A DNA stretch of 64,000 nt, taken from Pseudomonadota bacterium (GTDB taxonomy: Bacteria; Pseudomonadota; Gammaproteobacteria; Steroidobacterales; MnTg04). The notes beneath the pieces were generated by a model. The model saw nothing but the letters and a program-made list of their open reading frames with translations, was not told the origin of the DNA and searched no databases. This document shows, piece by piece, positions 25,123 through 34,331 of the stretch (positions within the stretch are counted from its first letter, which is position 1; every line of letters begins with the position of its first letter). The stretch spans positions 1 through 64,000 of the forward strand of contig JADFSO010000002.1 in assembly GCA_022560735.1 (NCBI GenBank), in the 5' to 3' direction. Made by a program: the position numbers and the translations under genes.

Positions 25123-25713
25123 TCAAAAAGGCAAACCATGGGCCGCGCCCGTCATGCACATCAGCATCGGCAGCGACAGCAAGGTGTTGGTTCGCGATGC
25201 CATGAAGGCGATGGTTTTTGCTTTCGCTTTTTCCTCGTCCGTTGCCGGGACCATGCCGAGCAGCTTTTTCTGGTTTGGCCAGATCAGTACCCAGACGTTG
25301 AACAGCATGATGGTTCCCATCCAGGCGCCCAGCCCGATGATCGTGTAGTAAACGCCACCGCCGGACATACCGAGCATGAACGCCGGTACGATATTTTCAC
25401 CGAGATAGGCTGCGCCCGACAACCAGGTGACCAGGGCCGCCCAGCGGAACCAGTTCAGCGCCAGCGGCGCAACATACCTGGTGATCGCGGCGCCCCCCGG
25501 GCCACCTTCGTCGGCGGCGGCGGCGCCCAGCGCGGCAACCTGGACGAAATTAAAGTAGTACAGCAAGCCAATCCAGGTGACCCCGGCAATGATGTGCAGC
25601 CAGCGGACAAACTGATTCCAGTCGAATGCGAAGCCACCCACCGAGGCGCCGATAATCAGCATCAGCACAAAACCGGCGATCAGCGTTCCGTTTACCGTTT
25701 TTAGTGGGTTCAT
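25123..25713 (-). CDS. PuuD-like (DUF989) inner-membrane protein
   Basis: 196 residues with about five hydrophobic segments. The stretch WLHIIAGVTWIGLLYYFNFVQ, with a membrane-embedded His, and LNWFRWAALVTWLSGAAYLG resemble the membrane domain of urate hydroxylase PuuD. The cytochrome c domain found in some PuuD proteins is absent, and no purine-degradation genes are nearby. Stand-alone forms are common in marine proteobacteria with no known role; heme binding through the membrane histidine is a guess. It has its own terminator, so it is probably monocistronic. Confidence 0.7.
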   Translation of the reverse strand: MNPLKTVNGTLIAGFVLMLIIGASVGGFAFDWNQFVRWLHIIAGVTWIGLLYYFNFVQVAALGAAAADEGGPGGAAITRYVAPLALNWFRWAALVTWLSGAAYLGENIVPAFMLGMSGGGVYYTIIGLGAWMGTIMLFNVWVLIWPNQKKLLGMVPATDEEKAKAKTIAFMASRTNTLLSLPMLMCMTGAAHGLPF

Positions 25714-25923
25714 GATGGTTTGTCTCCCGCAGAATTATTGTATTTGCCGGTGTCGGCGCGTATGCACCGGACACTCGATGGGCTGGAAGAATAGGTTAGC
25801 TGCCGGGATAATTCAAACCAGGCCAGCCGCACTGCAGCAATGGTGACCGGCCATGCGCCACGATTTTTTGCCGCCGGCTTCCAGTAGAATGACAGCACGT
25901 GATTCCAGGGACGGGTTGATGGT

Positions 25924-26277
25924 ATGAAGAAAATTCCGATCGCCGTGCTGCTGGCCGTTACAGTGACGATTTTGCCGGCTTGCGCGGCCGCGCTGCTCGG
26001 TGGGCAAGGCAGCGGCGGTTACGAGTCGTCCGGTGGCGGCCGTGGCGGTGTGCAGTCGACGGCGGACCAGAGGATCAGCGCGATCTTGCAGGAAAAATTG
26101 TCGGCAGACCCGGTCACCAAGGGCTCAAGCATACAAATCGAGACGAGTAATGCGGTTGTGGTCTTGAAAGGTGACGTGGCATCGGTAAGAATTAGCCAGC
26201 GCGCGGCCGAGATAGCGGGCCAGGTCGACAAGGTCAGGGCGGTCCGGAACCATCTTTGGGTACGTTCCGGCGACTGA
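25924..26277 (+). CDS. BON-domain lipoprotein
   Basis: 117 residues. Lipoprotein signal with lipobox LPAC (Cys20), then a glycine-rich linker (about 25-45) and one BON domain (about 48-115: TADQRISAILQEKL, NAVVVLKGDVASVRISQRAAEIA, VRAVRNHLWV). BON domains bind phospholipid or support envelope stability, as in OsmY and DolP. Most relatives have two BON domains; this one has one. It lies upstream of the glutaredoxin gene on the same strand, but the 47-bp gap does not prove an operon. Confidence 0.8.
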   Translation: MKKIPIAVLLAVTVTILPACAAALLGGQGSGGYESSGGGRGGVQSTADQRISAILQEKLSADPVTKGSSIQIETSNAVVVLKGDVASVRISQRAAEIAGQVDKVRAVRNHLWVRSGD

Positions 26278-26324
26278 CCTGGATACCGGTGGGGTGGCCT
26301 GCCATATTTTTTTAGAGGTGAACG

Positions 26325-26639
26325 GTGGATACAAACGAGAAAATTCAGGAGCAACTGCGGGGCAATACCGTAATTTTGTATATGAAGGGTTCGCCGGATT
26401 TTCCGCAGTGCGGTTTCTCCGCACAGACGGTCGCCGCGCTGAGAGCCTGCGATACCGAGTTCGCCCACGTCAATATTCTTGAAGACCCCGAACTCAGGGA
26501 AGGGCTGAAAGCTCATTCGAACTGGCCGACCTTCCCGCAGTTATACGTTTCCGGGGAACTGGTTGGCGGTTGCGACATTACGCTCGAGATGCATCAAAGC
26601 GGTGAGTTGAAAAAGCTGCTGGACAAAGCCACCGCGTAG
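26325..26639 (+). CDS. grxD: Monothiol glutaredoxin, Grx4 type
   Basis: 104 residues from a GTG preceded by AGAGGTGA. The monothiol active site is CGFS (Cys29) within KGSPDFPQCGFSAQ. Glutathione-binding elements WPTFPQLYVSGELVGGCDI follow. CGFS glutaredoxins carry a [2Fe-2S] cluster bridged by glutathione and deliver it to targets, often with BolA proteins; they are not disulfide reductases. Convergent with rnt, with an 11-bp gap. Confidence 0.95.
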   Translation: MDTNEKIQEQLRGNTVILYMKGSPDFPQCGFSAQTVAALRACDTEFAHVNILEDPELREGLKAHSNWPTFPQLYVSGELVGGCDITLEMHQSGELKKLLDKATA

Positions 26640-26650
26640 GCGGTCTGGCT

Positions 26651-27307
26651 TTATTTTTTTGCGCCGGCGTATGCTTCGTACTGACCGCGAAAGCGGTTGA
26701 CGATCAGGCAAAAAAGATCGGCGGTACGCTCCGCATCGTAAGCGGCGGAATGCGCCGATTCCGTATCCCACTCCAGACCGGCCGCCATTGTCGCTCGTGC
26801 AAGCACCGTTTGTCCGAGGGCGACGCCGCCCAAAGTCGCCGTATCGAAACTGCTGAAAGGATGAAACGGGTTGCGTTTCAACTGGCAGCGCTCGAGAGCG
26901 GCATTCAGGAAATTCAGATCGAAAAAAGCGTTATGCCCGACCAGTATGGCGCGGCTGCAACCATAGTCCCGCACTGCCTTGCGGATCGGCCTGAACAATC
27001 GTTGCAATGCATCTTTTTCCGGCAGCGCCGGCCGGAGTGGATGATCCGGCACTATTTTATTGACTTCCAAAGCCGCCGCTTCGATTCGTGCGCCGGGAAA
27101 CGCCGCCACGTGATAGCGGATGGTCTCGCCCCGTTCCAGGGTGCCGTCTTCATTCATTTCGATCAGGACGGCTGCAATTTCCAGCAACGCGTCGGTGGCA
27201 GCGTTGAAGCCGCCCGTTTCCACATCGACAGCCACTGGTAGAAATCCCCGGAAGCGGCCAGCCATCTCCGGCGGCCGGACATTCCTGGTCGTACCTTTCT
27301 CAGTCAT
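26651..27307 (-). CDS. rnt: Ribonuclease T
   Basis: 218 residues, DEDDh 3'-5' exonuclease. Catalytic acidic residues: Asp28 and Glu30 in AVDVETGGF, Asp in [11 protein letters not shown], and [14 protein letters not shown] with the general-base His and final Asp. It trims the 3' ends of tRNA and other stable RNAs, acting as a dimer. The family segment [19 protein letters not shown] supports RNase T rather than the DNA polymerase epsilon subunit. The start overlaps the end of pyrC by 8 bp, so the two are translationally coupled. Confidence 0.95.
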   Translation of the reverse strand: MTEKGTTRNVRPPEMAGRFRGFLPVAVDVETGGFNAATDALLEIAAVLIEMNEDGTLERGETIRYHVAAFPGARIEAAALEVNKIVPDHPLRPALPEKDALQRLFRPIRKAVRDYGCSRAILVGHNAFFDLNFLNAALERCQLKRNPFHPFSSFDTATLGGVALGQTVLARATMAAGLEWDTESAHSAAYDAERTADLFCLIVNRFRGQYEAYAGAKK

Positions 27308-28343
27308 CGTTGCCCTCCAGACGCCACGCGACTTCTGCGCCTGCCCTGAAGGGAGTCAAATCGTGTTGCCCGAATTTCAGGGTCCGGCTGACAGTCCATG
27401 GGTTCTTTGTCAGCGTTATGTTCTCCTGGTTCCGCGGCAGCCGGTAAAAATCGGCGCCGTGATGGCTGGCAAACGGTTCCAGCCGATCCAGGCGTCCGGC
27501 CTCGGCAAATGCTTCGGCGTATAGCTCTATCGCCGCATGCGCGCTGAAAATCCCGGCACAACCGCAGGCTGATTGTTTGTCCGCGGTCGCGTGCGGGGCC
27601 GAATCCGTACCCAGGAAGAAGCGCTCCGAGCCGCCGGTCGCGGCTTCGAGCACGCGCCGGCGATGGCGTTCGCGCTTTAACACGGGCAGGCAATAATGAT
27701 GGGGTTGCAACCCCTGGGCAAACAATGCGTTGCGATTCAGCAATATGTGTTGCGGAGTGATGGTCGCAGCGATTCCCCGGCGCGCAGCGAGGACGAATTC
27801 AACGGCGTCTGCCGTCGTGATATGTTCAAAAACGATCCGCAGTTGCGGAAACTTTTGCGCCAGCGGCGCCAGGGCCTGGTCGATAAACGCTCGTTCACGA
27901 TCGAACACATCGACCGTCGGGTCGGTGGCCTCGCCATGCACCAGCAGCGGCACATCGGCCGCCTGCATGGCATCGAGCGCCGGGTAGACTTTTTCGATCG
28001 CCGTTACCCCCGCTGCCGACAAGGTGGTTGCGCCGGCCGGGTAGTATTTCACGCCGACAACGAATTCCGCCGCCGCGGCTTTGCGGATTTCCCCGGCACT
28101 CGTGTCATCGGTCAGGTACAGCGTCATCAGCGGGGTAAAACTGCTGCCGGCGGGCCTGGCAGCCAGGATTCGCTGCCGGTATTCGGCGGCCTGCGCCACG
28201 GTCGTAATCGGCGGGTCCAGGTTTGGCATGACCACGGCACGGGAAAACCTGGCGCAGGTATAGGGCAGCACCGAGGCCAGCAATGCGTCATCGCGCAGGT
28301 GCAGGTGCCAGTCGTCCGGCCGGGTTATGACCAGTTTGTCCAT
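27300..28343 (-). CDS. pyrC: Dihydroorotase (PyrC, class II)
   Basis: 347 residues, the length of the Escherichia coli type. It closes N-carbamoyl-aspartate to dihydroorotate in pyrimidine synthesis. Binuclear zinc site: His13 and His15 in [10 protein letters not shown], the carboxylated Lys in [10 protein letters not shown], His in [10 protein letters not shown], His in [12 protein letters not shown], and the catalytic Asp in LGTDSAPHA. The [10 protein letters not shown] and [14 protein letters not shown] segments are specific to the PyrC subgroup. Encoded upstream of rnt with an 8-bp overlap. Confidence 0.96.
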   Translation of the reverse strand: MDKLVITRPDDWHLHLRDDALLASVLPYTCARFSRAVVMPNLDPPITTVAQAAEYRQRILAARPAGSSFTPLMTLYLTDDTSAGEIRKAAAAEFVVGVKYYPAGATTLSAAGVTAIEKVYPALDAMQAADVPLLVHGEATDPTVDVFDRERAFIDQALAPLAQKFPQLRIVFEHITTADAVEFVLAARRGIAATITPQHILLNRNALFAQGLQPHHYCLPVLKRERHRRRVLEAATGGSERFFLGTDSAPHATADKQSACGCAGIFSAHAAIELYAEAFAEAGRLDRLEPFASHHGADFYRLPRNQENITLTKNPWTVSRTLKFGQHDLTPFRAGAEVAWRLEGNDD

Positions 28344-28365
28344 CGTCAGTCAAACACTCCCAGTG

Positions 28366-29853
28366 CTATGGGTCCGGCAATCCGGCGTCCAGCAGTTCAA
28401 GCGTAAAACGAACCCCGAAACCCGTGATCTGGGTGGGGATGTGGGCCAGCCCGCCCTTGTGGCTGGAAGCGCCCAGGTCGATGTGCAGCCAGGGTATGGA
28501 ATCGGGGACAAAGCGCTTCAGGAAGCGGGCTGCGTAAATGTGATCGCCCATGCCATCGGTCGTACATTGCTTGATATCCGCGATCGGGCTTTCCAGGGTC
28601 TGGTCAAAATCTTTTTCATCGAGCGGAAAAGGCCAGACGCGTTCGCCGCTGGCGCGGCCGATTTGAATCAGCGGTTCCCGCCAGTGGTCCCGGTTGGCGA
28701 AAATAGCGCTCAACCGCGTCGTCAGCCCGCGGACGCAGGAACCGGTGAGCGTTGCATAATCGATCATCAGACCGGGTTTGTCGCGCGCGGCCAGCGCAAG
28801 GGTATCGGCGAGAGCCATGCGGCCTTCCGCGTCCGTGTGAATGACCTGGATGGTCACGCCGTTGCAAGCGGTGATGACATCCTGCGGTTTGTATGCCCGG
28901 TTGCCGATCATGTTTTCGCTGATCGCCAGCCAGCAGTCCACCCGGCGGGGCAGTCCGAGACGGCTGATTGCGAGCAAACAACCCAGTGCAACGGCGCTGC
29001 CGCCCATGTCTTCATGCATGTCGAGCATCGAGCCGTGGGGCTTCAGGTTGGTTCCGCCGGTGTCGAAACAAATGCCTTTACCGACCAGGGTCAATGATTC
29101 GCCGCTGGCCTTTTTCGGGCGATACTTGAGATGCACGATGCCGGCATCGCGTCCGGGATTGCCCTGGGCGACGGCCAGGAACGCACCGGCGCCTTTCTTT
29201 TCGAGTTCTTTTTGCCCGAGCAGGCGATAGCTCCAGCCCTCGCGCTTGGCCAGCACCTTGACCAGGCGGCAGTAACTGGCTGAGTCCAGCCGGTTGGGCG
29301 GCAGCGTGGTCAGCCAGCGCGCGAGGTAGTTGCCCTCGGCCTCCGCCTGGCGCCGCTTAAGGTCGGGCAGTTCGGCGACCGCGAATAATCTCAGCCTGCG
29401 AATCCGCCGTTCGCGTTTTGGCTTGCTTTTCAGGCTGGGCATCCTGGCGGCGCTCGCCAATGCCGCGCTGATCAGTGCATCCAGGGCGGTCTCCTGGTGG
29501 CCTTTGCCAAAGCCATGGGCGAGTACGCCAACCGTGGCCTCGTTGCGGGCCGTCGCTGTAAGCTGGCGGGCCAGCGTTAATTTTTCAAATACGCTCGCCC
29601 CTGGCGATATCACACCCAGGCTGAACCCGGTCGCCGAGGCGTTGGCAAAGCGGCCGCTGATGATGCCGTCCGGATCGCGCCGGCTGAGTTTCCTCAGCAA
29701 CTCGTGAAACGGCAGCTGAGACCATGAGGTCGCCGCCAGGCCCTTGGGGATCAGGATAAGCAAGTGGTCCAGCCGGTCCAGATCCGCGCGCGACAGTTTG
29801 TTACCGGTGTGGCGGATCGTCACTGACAATTTTGGCGGCAACAACTCAGTCAT
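28366..29853 (-). CDS. M17 leucyl-aminopeptidase family protein
   Basis: 495 residues from the ATG at 29853; a TTG 18 bp earlier is in frame, but GAGG is placed better for the ATG. The N-terminal regulatory domain is poorly conserved. The C-terminal catalytic domain shows GKGICFDTGGTNLKPHGSM (metal-binding Asp), MHEDMGGSAVALG, SENMIGNRAYKPQDVI and NTDAEGR written here as HTDAEGRMALADTL (metal-binding Asp and Glu, catalytic Arg). The usual GKGITFDSGG reads GKGICFDTGG and the Lys of the M17 MKxDM motif is His (MHEDM), so it belongs to a diverged M17 subgroup and not to classical PepA. Cytosolic peptide turnover is the likely role. Located 22 bp upstream of pyrC. Confidence 0.85.
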   Translation of the reverse strand: MTELLPPKLSVTIRHTGNKLSRADLDRLDHLLILIPKGLAATSWSQLPFHELLRKLSRRDPDGIISGRFANASATGFSLGVISPGASVFEKLTLARQLTATARNEATVGVLAHGFGKGHQETALDALISAALASAARMPSLKSKPKRERRIRRLRLFAVAELPDLKRRQAEAEGNYLARWLTTLPPNRLDSASYCRLVKVLAKREGWSYRLLGQKELEKKGAGAFLAVAQGNPGRDAGIVHLKYRPKKASGESLTLVGKGICFDTGGTNLKPHGSMLDMHEDMGGSAVALGCLLAISRLGLPRRVDCWLAISENMIGNRAYKPQDVITACNGVTIQVIHTDAEGRMALADTLALAARDKPGLMIDYATLTGSCVRGLTTRLSAIFANRDHWREPLIQIGRASGERVWPFPLDEKDFDQTLESPIADIKQCTTDGMGDHIYAARFLKRFVPDSIPWLHIDLGASSHKGGLAHIPTQITGFGVRFTLELLDAGLPDP

Positions 29854-29869
29854 ATTTTGTCTTGACCTC

Positions 29870-29897
29870 AAAAAAACAAACCCCGATGATATCGGGG
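29870..29897 (-). terminator. Leftward terminator just before the aminopeptidase start
   Basis: CCCCGAT (29881-29887) pairs with ATCGGGG (29891-29897); read leftward the stem is followed by TTTGTTTTTTT at 29880-29870. The T tract ends 17 bp from the aminopeptidase ATG. No leftward gene lies between here and the divergent aceE, so it acts either on a leader transcript (attenuation) or on an unrecognised small RNA. Confidence 0.6.
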
Positions 29898-30059
29898 TCG
29901 GTACTCGGAATCAGTAATATCATAGGTTCGCGGCGCATAATCCTAGCAGGAGGGGGCCGGGAAATCACCTTGGAGACGACTATCGCAAACTCGCAATGCA
30001 TCACCGGGCACGCTACGGCCCATCGCCGCGAAACCAGACTAAAACCCGGGTAATCATCG

Positions 30060-32723
30060 ATGTCCGAGAGCAAGAAATTTCAGGACCAGGACCCTCTGGA
30101 AACCCGTGAATGGATCGAGTCGATCGAATCTGTACTCAAAGTGCATGGACCCGAAAGGGCGCATTTTCTGATCGATCGGGTCATCGACCACGCGCGCCGG
30201 TCCGGCGCCTATCTTCCCTATAGCCCGAATACCGCTTACCTGAATACGATCGCCACCGGTCAGGAGCCGGATTACCCGGGCGATCGCGCGATCGAGCGCC
30301 GGGTCGAGGCCTATATACGCTGGAACGCGATGGCGATGGTCGTGCATGCGAACCGCAAGAGTACGGAATACGGCGGCCATATCGCGTCCTACGCCTCATC
30401 GGCGACGCTGTATGAAGTCGGCTTCAATCATTTCTGGCGTGCCCCGGACGACGATAATCCCGGCGACATGATTTTTATCCAGGGTCATTCCTCACCCGGT
30501 ATCTACGCGCGCGCCTTTCTCGAAGGACGGCTCGATGAGCGGCAACTGAGGGCGTTTCGCCGCGAAGTCGGCGGCAACGGCTTGTCCTCGTATCCGCATC
30601 CATGGCTGATGCCGGATTTCTGGCAATTCCCGACGGTCTCGATGGGTCTGGGCCCGATGATGGCGATTTACCAGGCCCGTTACTGCCGTTACATGCAACA
30701 CCGCGGGATCATCCCGCCCGACGATCGCAAGATCTGGTGTTTCCTCGGTGACGGTGAAACGGATGAGCCGGAATCTTTGGGCGCGATCACGATGCCGGTG
30801 CGTGAAAAACTGGACAACCTGATATTTGTCGTCAACTGCAACCTGCAACGACTCGATGGCCCGGTCAGGGGTAACGGCAAGATTATCCAGGAACTGGAAG
30901 CGGCGTTTCTCGGCGCCGGCTGGAATGTGATCAAGGTCATCTGGGGTTCGCGCTGGGACCCGTTGCTGGCACGCGACCACAAGGGGCTGTTGCGCCAGCG
31001 GATGGAAGAATGCGTCGATGGCGAATACCAGAATTTCAAAGCCAAGGGCGGCGCATTTACCCGCGAGCATTTTTTTGGCGAGTATCCGGAACTCGCGGCG
31101 ATGGTTGCCAATATGTCGGATGACGAAATCTGGCGGCTCAATCGCGGCGGGCACGACTCACGCAAGGTTTATGCTGCTTATGCGGCCGCGGTCGCCCACG
31201 AGGGCCGCCCGACCGTGATCCTGGCCAAGACCGTGAAGGGCTATGGCATGGGCGAGGCCGGCGAGGGCCAGAACATCACCCACCAGCAGAAGAAAATGGA
31301 CGCCAACGAGCTCAGGGCGTTTCGCGACCGCTTCAATATCCCGGTTGCCGACGACGATATCGAGGAGCTGCCTTTTTGCAAGCTGGCGCCAGGCAGCAAG
31401 GAGCTGGCCTATTTGCAGGGCCAGCGCAAAAAACTCCGCGGCTATTTGCCGGTTCGCCACAACAAGGCGCCGTCACTGAAAGCGCCGCCGCTGGAAATCT
31501 TCGCGACCCAGCTGAAGGGCACCGGGGAGAGGGAGAGTTCCACGACCATGGCCTTGGTCCGGATGCTGACCACCCTGCTCAAGGACAAGCGGATCGGCAA
31601 ACACATCGTGCCCATCGTTCCCGATGAAGCCCGTACCTTCGGCATGGAGGGCATGTTCCGCCAGTTTGGTATTTATTCATCGCTCGGCCAGCTGTATACG
31701 CCACAGGATGCCGACCAGTTGATGTTTTATCGCGAGGATATCAAGGGGCAGATACTCGAGGAGGGCATCAACGAAGGCGGGGCGTTCTGCTCATGGATGG
31801 CCGCGGGCACCAGCTACGCGAACCACGGTGTCCAGATGATCCCGTTTTATATTTATTATTCCATGTTCGGTTTTCAGCGGATCGGGGATTTCGCCTGGGC
31901 GGCAGGAGATATGCAGGCGCGCGGTTTCCTGATCGGGGGAACGGCGGGGCGGACGACGCTCGCCGGCGAAGGCCTCCAGCACCAGGATGGCCACAGTCAT
32001 TTGCTGGCCTCGACGATTCCAAATTGCGTTTCCTACGATCCGGCTTACGCCTACGAGCTGGCGGTGATCGTGCAGGACGGTTTGCGCCGCATGTTCGAGG
32101 AGCAGGAAAGCGTCTTCTACTACATCACTTGCATGAACGAGAACTATGTCCACCCGGCGATGCCCGCGGGGGTTGAGCAGGGCATACTCAATGGCATGTA
32201 TTTGCTGCGCATCGGCCAGCGCGGGCAGGTTCGCGCGCAGCTGATGGGCTCGGGAGCCATATTGCGGGAAGTCGAGGCGGCCGCCGATCTGCTGGAAAAA
32301 GAATTCTCGATACCCGCCGATGTCTGGAGCGTGACCAGTTTCAATGAATTGCGCCGCGATGGCCTCGAAGTCGAGCGCGTCAATCGCCTGAACCCCGGCG
32401 CGGAACAGCAACGCTGCTATGTGCAACAGTGCCTGGGCGACCGGGAAGGGCCGTACATCGCGGCGACGGACTATATGAAAGCCGTGCCCGACCAGATCAG
32501 GCAGTGGGTCCCGGGACGCTTCGTGGTGCTGGGGACCGACGGTTTCGGGCGCAGTGACGCGCGCGCCGCCTTGCGCAGTCATTTCGAAGTCGATCGCAAG
32601 CACATTGCTCTCGCGGCGCTCAAGGCGCTGGCCGATGACGGCAAGCTGGATTACGCGACGGTCAACGAAGCGATCAAGAAACTCGGCATCGATCCGAAAA
32701 AGCCGGACCCGGTCGGCGTCTAG
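30060..32723 (+). CDS. aceE: Pyruvate dehydrogenase E1 component, homodimeric
   Basis: 887 residues, same length as Escherichia coli AceE. A thiamine-diphosphate enzyme that decarboxylates pyruvate and acetylates the lipoyl groups of E2. Seen: STEYGGHIASYASSATLYE with active-site His107, the diphosphate/Mg site GDGETDEPES (230-239) closing with NCNLQRLDGPV, EARTFGMEGMFRQFGIYSS and the C-terminal transketolase-like domain. First of three adjacent genes for the whole complex. The upstream region shows no PdhR-type operator, and the ribosome-binding site is weak. Confidence 0.97.
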   Translation: MSESKKFQDQDPLETREWIESIESVLKVHGPERAHFLIDRVIDHARRSGAYLPYSPNTAYLNTIATGQEPDYPGDRAIERRVEAYIRWNAMAMVVHANRKSTEYGGHIASYASSATLYEVGFNHFWRAPDDDNPGDMIFIQGHSSPGIYARAFLEGRLDERQLRAFRREVGGNGLSSYPHPWLMPDFWQFPTVSMGLGPMMAIYQARYCRYMQHRGIIPPDDRKIWCFLGDGETDEPESLGAITMPVREKLDNLIFVVNCNLQRLDGPVRGNGKIIQELEAAFLGAGWNVIKVIWGSRWDPLLARDHKGLLRQRMEECVDGEYQNFKAKGGAFTREHFFGEYPELAAMVANMSDDEIWRLNRGGHDSRKVYAAYAAAVAHEGRPTVILAKTVKGYGMGEAGEGQNITHQQKKMDANELRAFRDRFNIPVADDDIEELPFCKLAPGSKELAYLQGQRKKLRGYLPVRHNKAPSLKAPPLEIFATQLKGTGERESSTTMALVRMLTTLLKDKRIGKHIVPIVPDEARTFGMEGMFRQFGIYSSLGQLYTPQDADQLMFYREDIKGQILEEGINEGGAFCSWMAAGTSYANHGVQMIPFYIYYSMFGFQRIGDFAWAAGDMQARGFLIGGTAGRTTLAGEGLQHQDGHSHLLASTIPNCVSYDPAYAYELAVIVQDGLRRMFEEQESVFYYITCMNENYVHPAMPAGVEQGILNGMYLLRIGQRGQVRAQLMGSGAILREVEAAADLLEKEFSIPADVWSVTSFNELRRDGLEVERVNRLNPGAEQQRCYVQQCLGDREGPYIAATDYMKAVPDQIRQWVPGRFVVLGTDGFGRSDARAALRSHFEVDRKHIALAALKALADDGKLDYATVNEAIKKLGIDPKKPDPVGV

Positions 32724-32737
32724 GGTCGCGGCGGACA

Positions 32738-34312
32738 ATGACTCAACGAATCGAAATCCGGGTTCCCGATATTGGTGATTTCCAGGATGTGGAAGTCATC
32801 GAGGTCATGGTGGCGGCGGGAGACCAGGTTGAGATCGAGGACGGGTTGGTTACCGTGGAAACCGACAAGGCGGCCATGGATATACCGGCGACGGTGGCGG
32901 GAACCGTGGTCGAGGTCAGCCTGAAAGTTGGCGCCAAGGTTTCCGCAGGCGACCTGGTGTTGGTGCTCGATGCGGAAGGCGAGCAAACGGCGCCCGAGGT
33001 CGCGAGCGCCGGAAACGCCGTCGCCGAAGAAACGAAATCCGACCAGCCGGTGGAGATTGAAGTCCGGGTACCCGATATCGGTGATTTCAGCGATGTGGAT
33101 GTGATCGAGGTGCTGGTCCGGGCGGATCAGGAAATCGAGGCCGAGGACCCGCTGGTAACCCTGGAGACAGACAAGGCGGCGATGGATGTTCCGGCACCGG
33201 CGAACGGCAGGATCCTGTCGGTCGCGATCAAGGAAGGCGACAAGGTATCGGAAGGCGACCTGATCGTGACCTTGCTGGGTGTTCCGGCAGCGGTGCCGGA
33301 AAGCCCTCGGGCTACATCGCCGGCAGCCGAACCGGCACCCGCCGCGGAAGCGCCCGCGCCGGCCCCCGCGGCGGCGAAGGAATTGCCGGCCATAGACGAG
33401 ACCGGTTTCTCCCGCGCCCACGCCGGGCCATCGGTCAGGATGCTGGCGCGCGAACTGGGCGTCGATCTTGGGCGGGTCAAAGGCAGCGGGCTAAAGAATC
33501 GAATCACCCATGACGACGTCAAGGCATGGGTCAAAGCCGTATTGACCGGCGCTGACGGTTTGCCGGGCGCCGCATTGCCAAAAGTGCCCGAAGTCGATTT
33601 TGCCCGGTTTGGCGAGATCGAGACCCGGCCGCTGGGCCGTATCCAGAAAATCTCCGGGCCCCGGCTGCAGGCGGCGTGGATCAATTTACCCCACGTGTTC
33701 CAGTTCGATGAAGCCGATATCACGGAACTCGAAAAAGTCAGGCAGGATTTGCAGCCGGTTGCCGCCGACAAGGGCGTCAAACTGACGCCGCTGGCGTTTA
33801 TTCTGAGGGCCTGTGTGCTGGCGCTGAAGGAATTCCCGGATTTCAACAGTTCGCTGTCCGCCGATGGCGAGCATCTGGTTTACAAGAAGTACTTTCACCT
33901 GGGATTCGCCGCCGATACGCCAAACGGGTTGATGGTGCCGGTGATTCGCGATGCCGACAAGCTGGATATTTATGCCCTGGCCGGCCGGCTCGGCGAACTC
34001 AGCGCGAAGGCACGCGATGGCAAGCTGAAAGCCGACGAGATGCAGGGCGGGAGTTTTACCGTTTCCAGCCTCGGTGGCATCGGGGGAACCGGATTCACGC
34101 CGATCATCAACGCGCCGGAGGTTGCGATCATGGGTGTTGCGCGTTCCGCGATGAAACCCGTTTACCTCGATGGGAAATTCGTGGCGCGGCTGATGTTGCC
34201 ATTTTCCGTGTCCTACGATCACCGGGTCATCGATGGCGCCCAGGCGGTTCGCTTTACCAGCTACCTGGCCACTGTGCTCGCCGATCCCGGCAAGCTGACG
34301 GCGCCGTTGTAG
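32738..34312 (+). CDS. aceF: Dihydrolipoyl acetyltransferase, E2 of pyruvate dehydrogenase
   Basis: 524 residues. Two lipoyl domains, each with a lipoylated lysine in ETDKAAMD (Lys44 and Lys146). A Pro/Ala-rich linker (about 188-215) follows, then a peripheral subunit-binding domain (about 225-262, SVRMLARELGVDLGRVKGSG) and the acyltransferase core, ending in SYDHRVIDGAQAVRF with catalytic His495. Escherichia coli has three lipoyl domains; two is common elsewhere. It transfers the acetyl group to CoA and forms the core that binds AceE and Lpd. Separated from aceE by 14 bp. Confidence 0.97.
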   Translation: MTQRIEIRVPDIGDFQDVEVIEVMVAAGDQVEIEDGLVTVETDKAAMDIPATVAGTVVEVSLKVGAKVSAGDLVLVLDAEGEQTAPEVASAGNAVAEETKSDQPVEIEVRVPDIGDFSDVDVIEVLVRADQEIEAEDPLVTLETDKAAMDVPAPANGRILSVAIKEGDKVSEGDLIVTLLGVPAAVPESPRATSPAAEPAPAAEAPAPAPAAAKELPAIDETGFSRAHAGPSVRMLARELGVDLGRVKGSGLKNRITHDDVKAWVKAVLTGADGLPGAALPKVPEVDFARFGEIETRPLGRIQKISGPRLQAAWINLPHVFQFDEADITELEKVRQDLQPVAADKGVKLTPLAFILRACVLALKEFPDFNSSLSADGEHLVYKKYFHLGFAADTPNGLMVPVIRDADKLDIYALAGRLGELSAKARDGKLKADEMQGGSFTVSSLGGIGGTGFTPIINAPEVAIMGVARSAMKPVYLDGKFVARLMLPFSVSYDHRVIDGAQAVRFTSYLATVLADPGKLTAPL

Positions 34313-34331
34313 TGGCAGGGGCGAAACGGCG

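Noticed and set aside
30013..30057. 14-codon leftward ORF (MITRVLVWFRGDGP) as an aminopeptidase leader peptide or photolyase start
   Set aside because: The RVLVWFR stretch recalls photolyases, but the frame stops after 14 codons in all continuations checked, no ribosome-binding site is present, and there is no run of a regulatory amino acid.
31791..32738. Long antisense ORFs across aceE and other GC-rich core genes
   Set aside because: They mirror codon-position bias of the real genes, have no ribosome-binding sites, and translate to low-complexity His/Arg-rich sequence.
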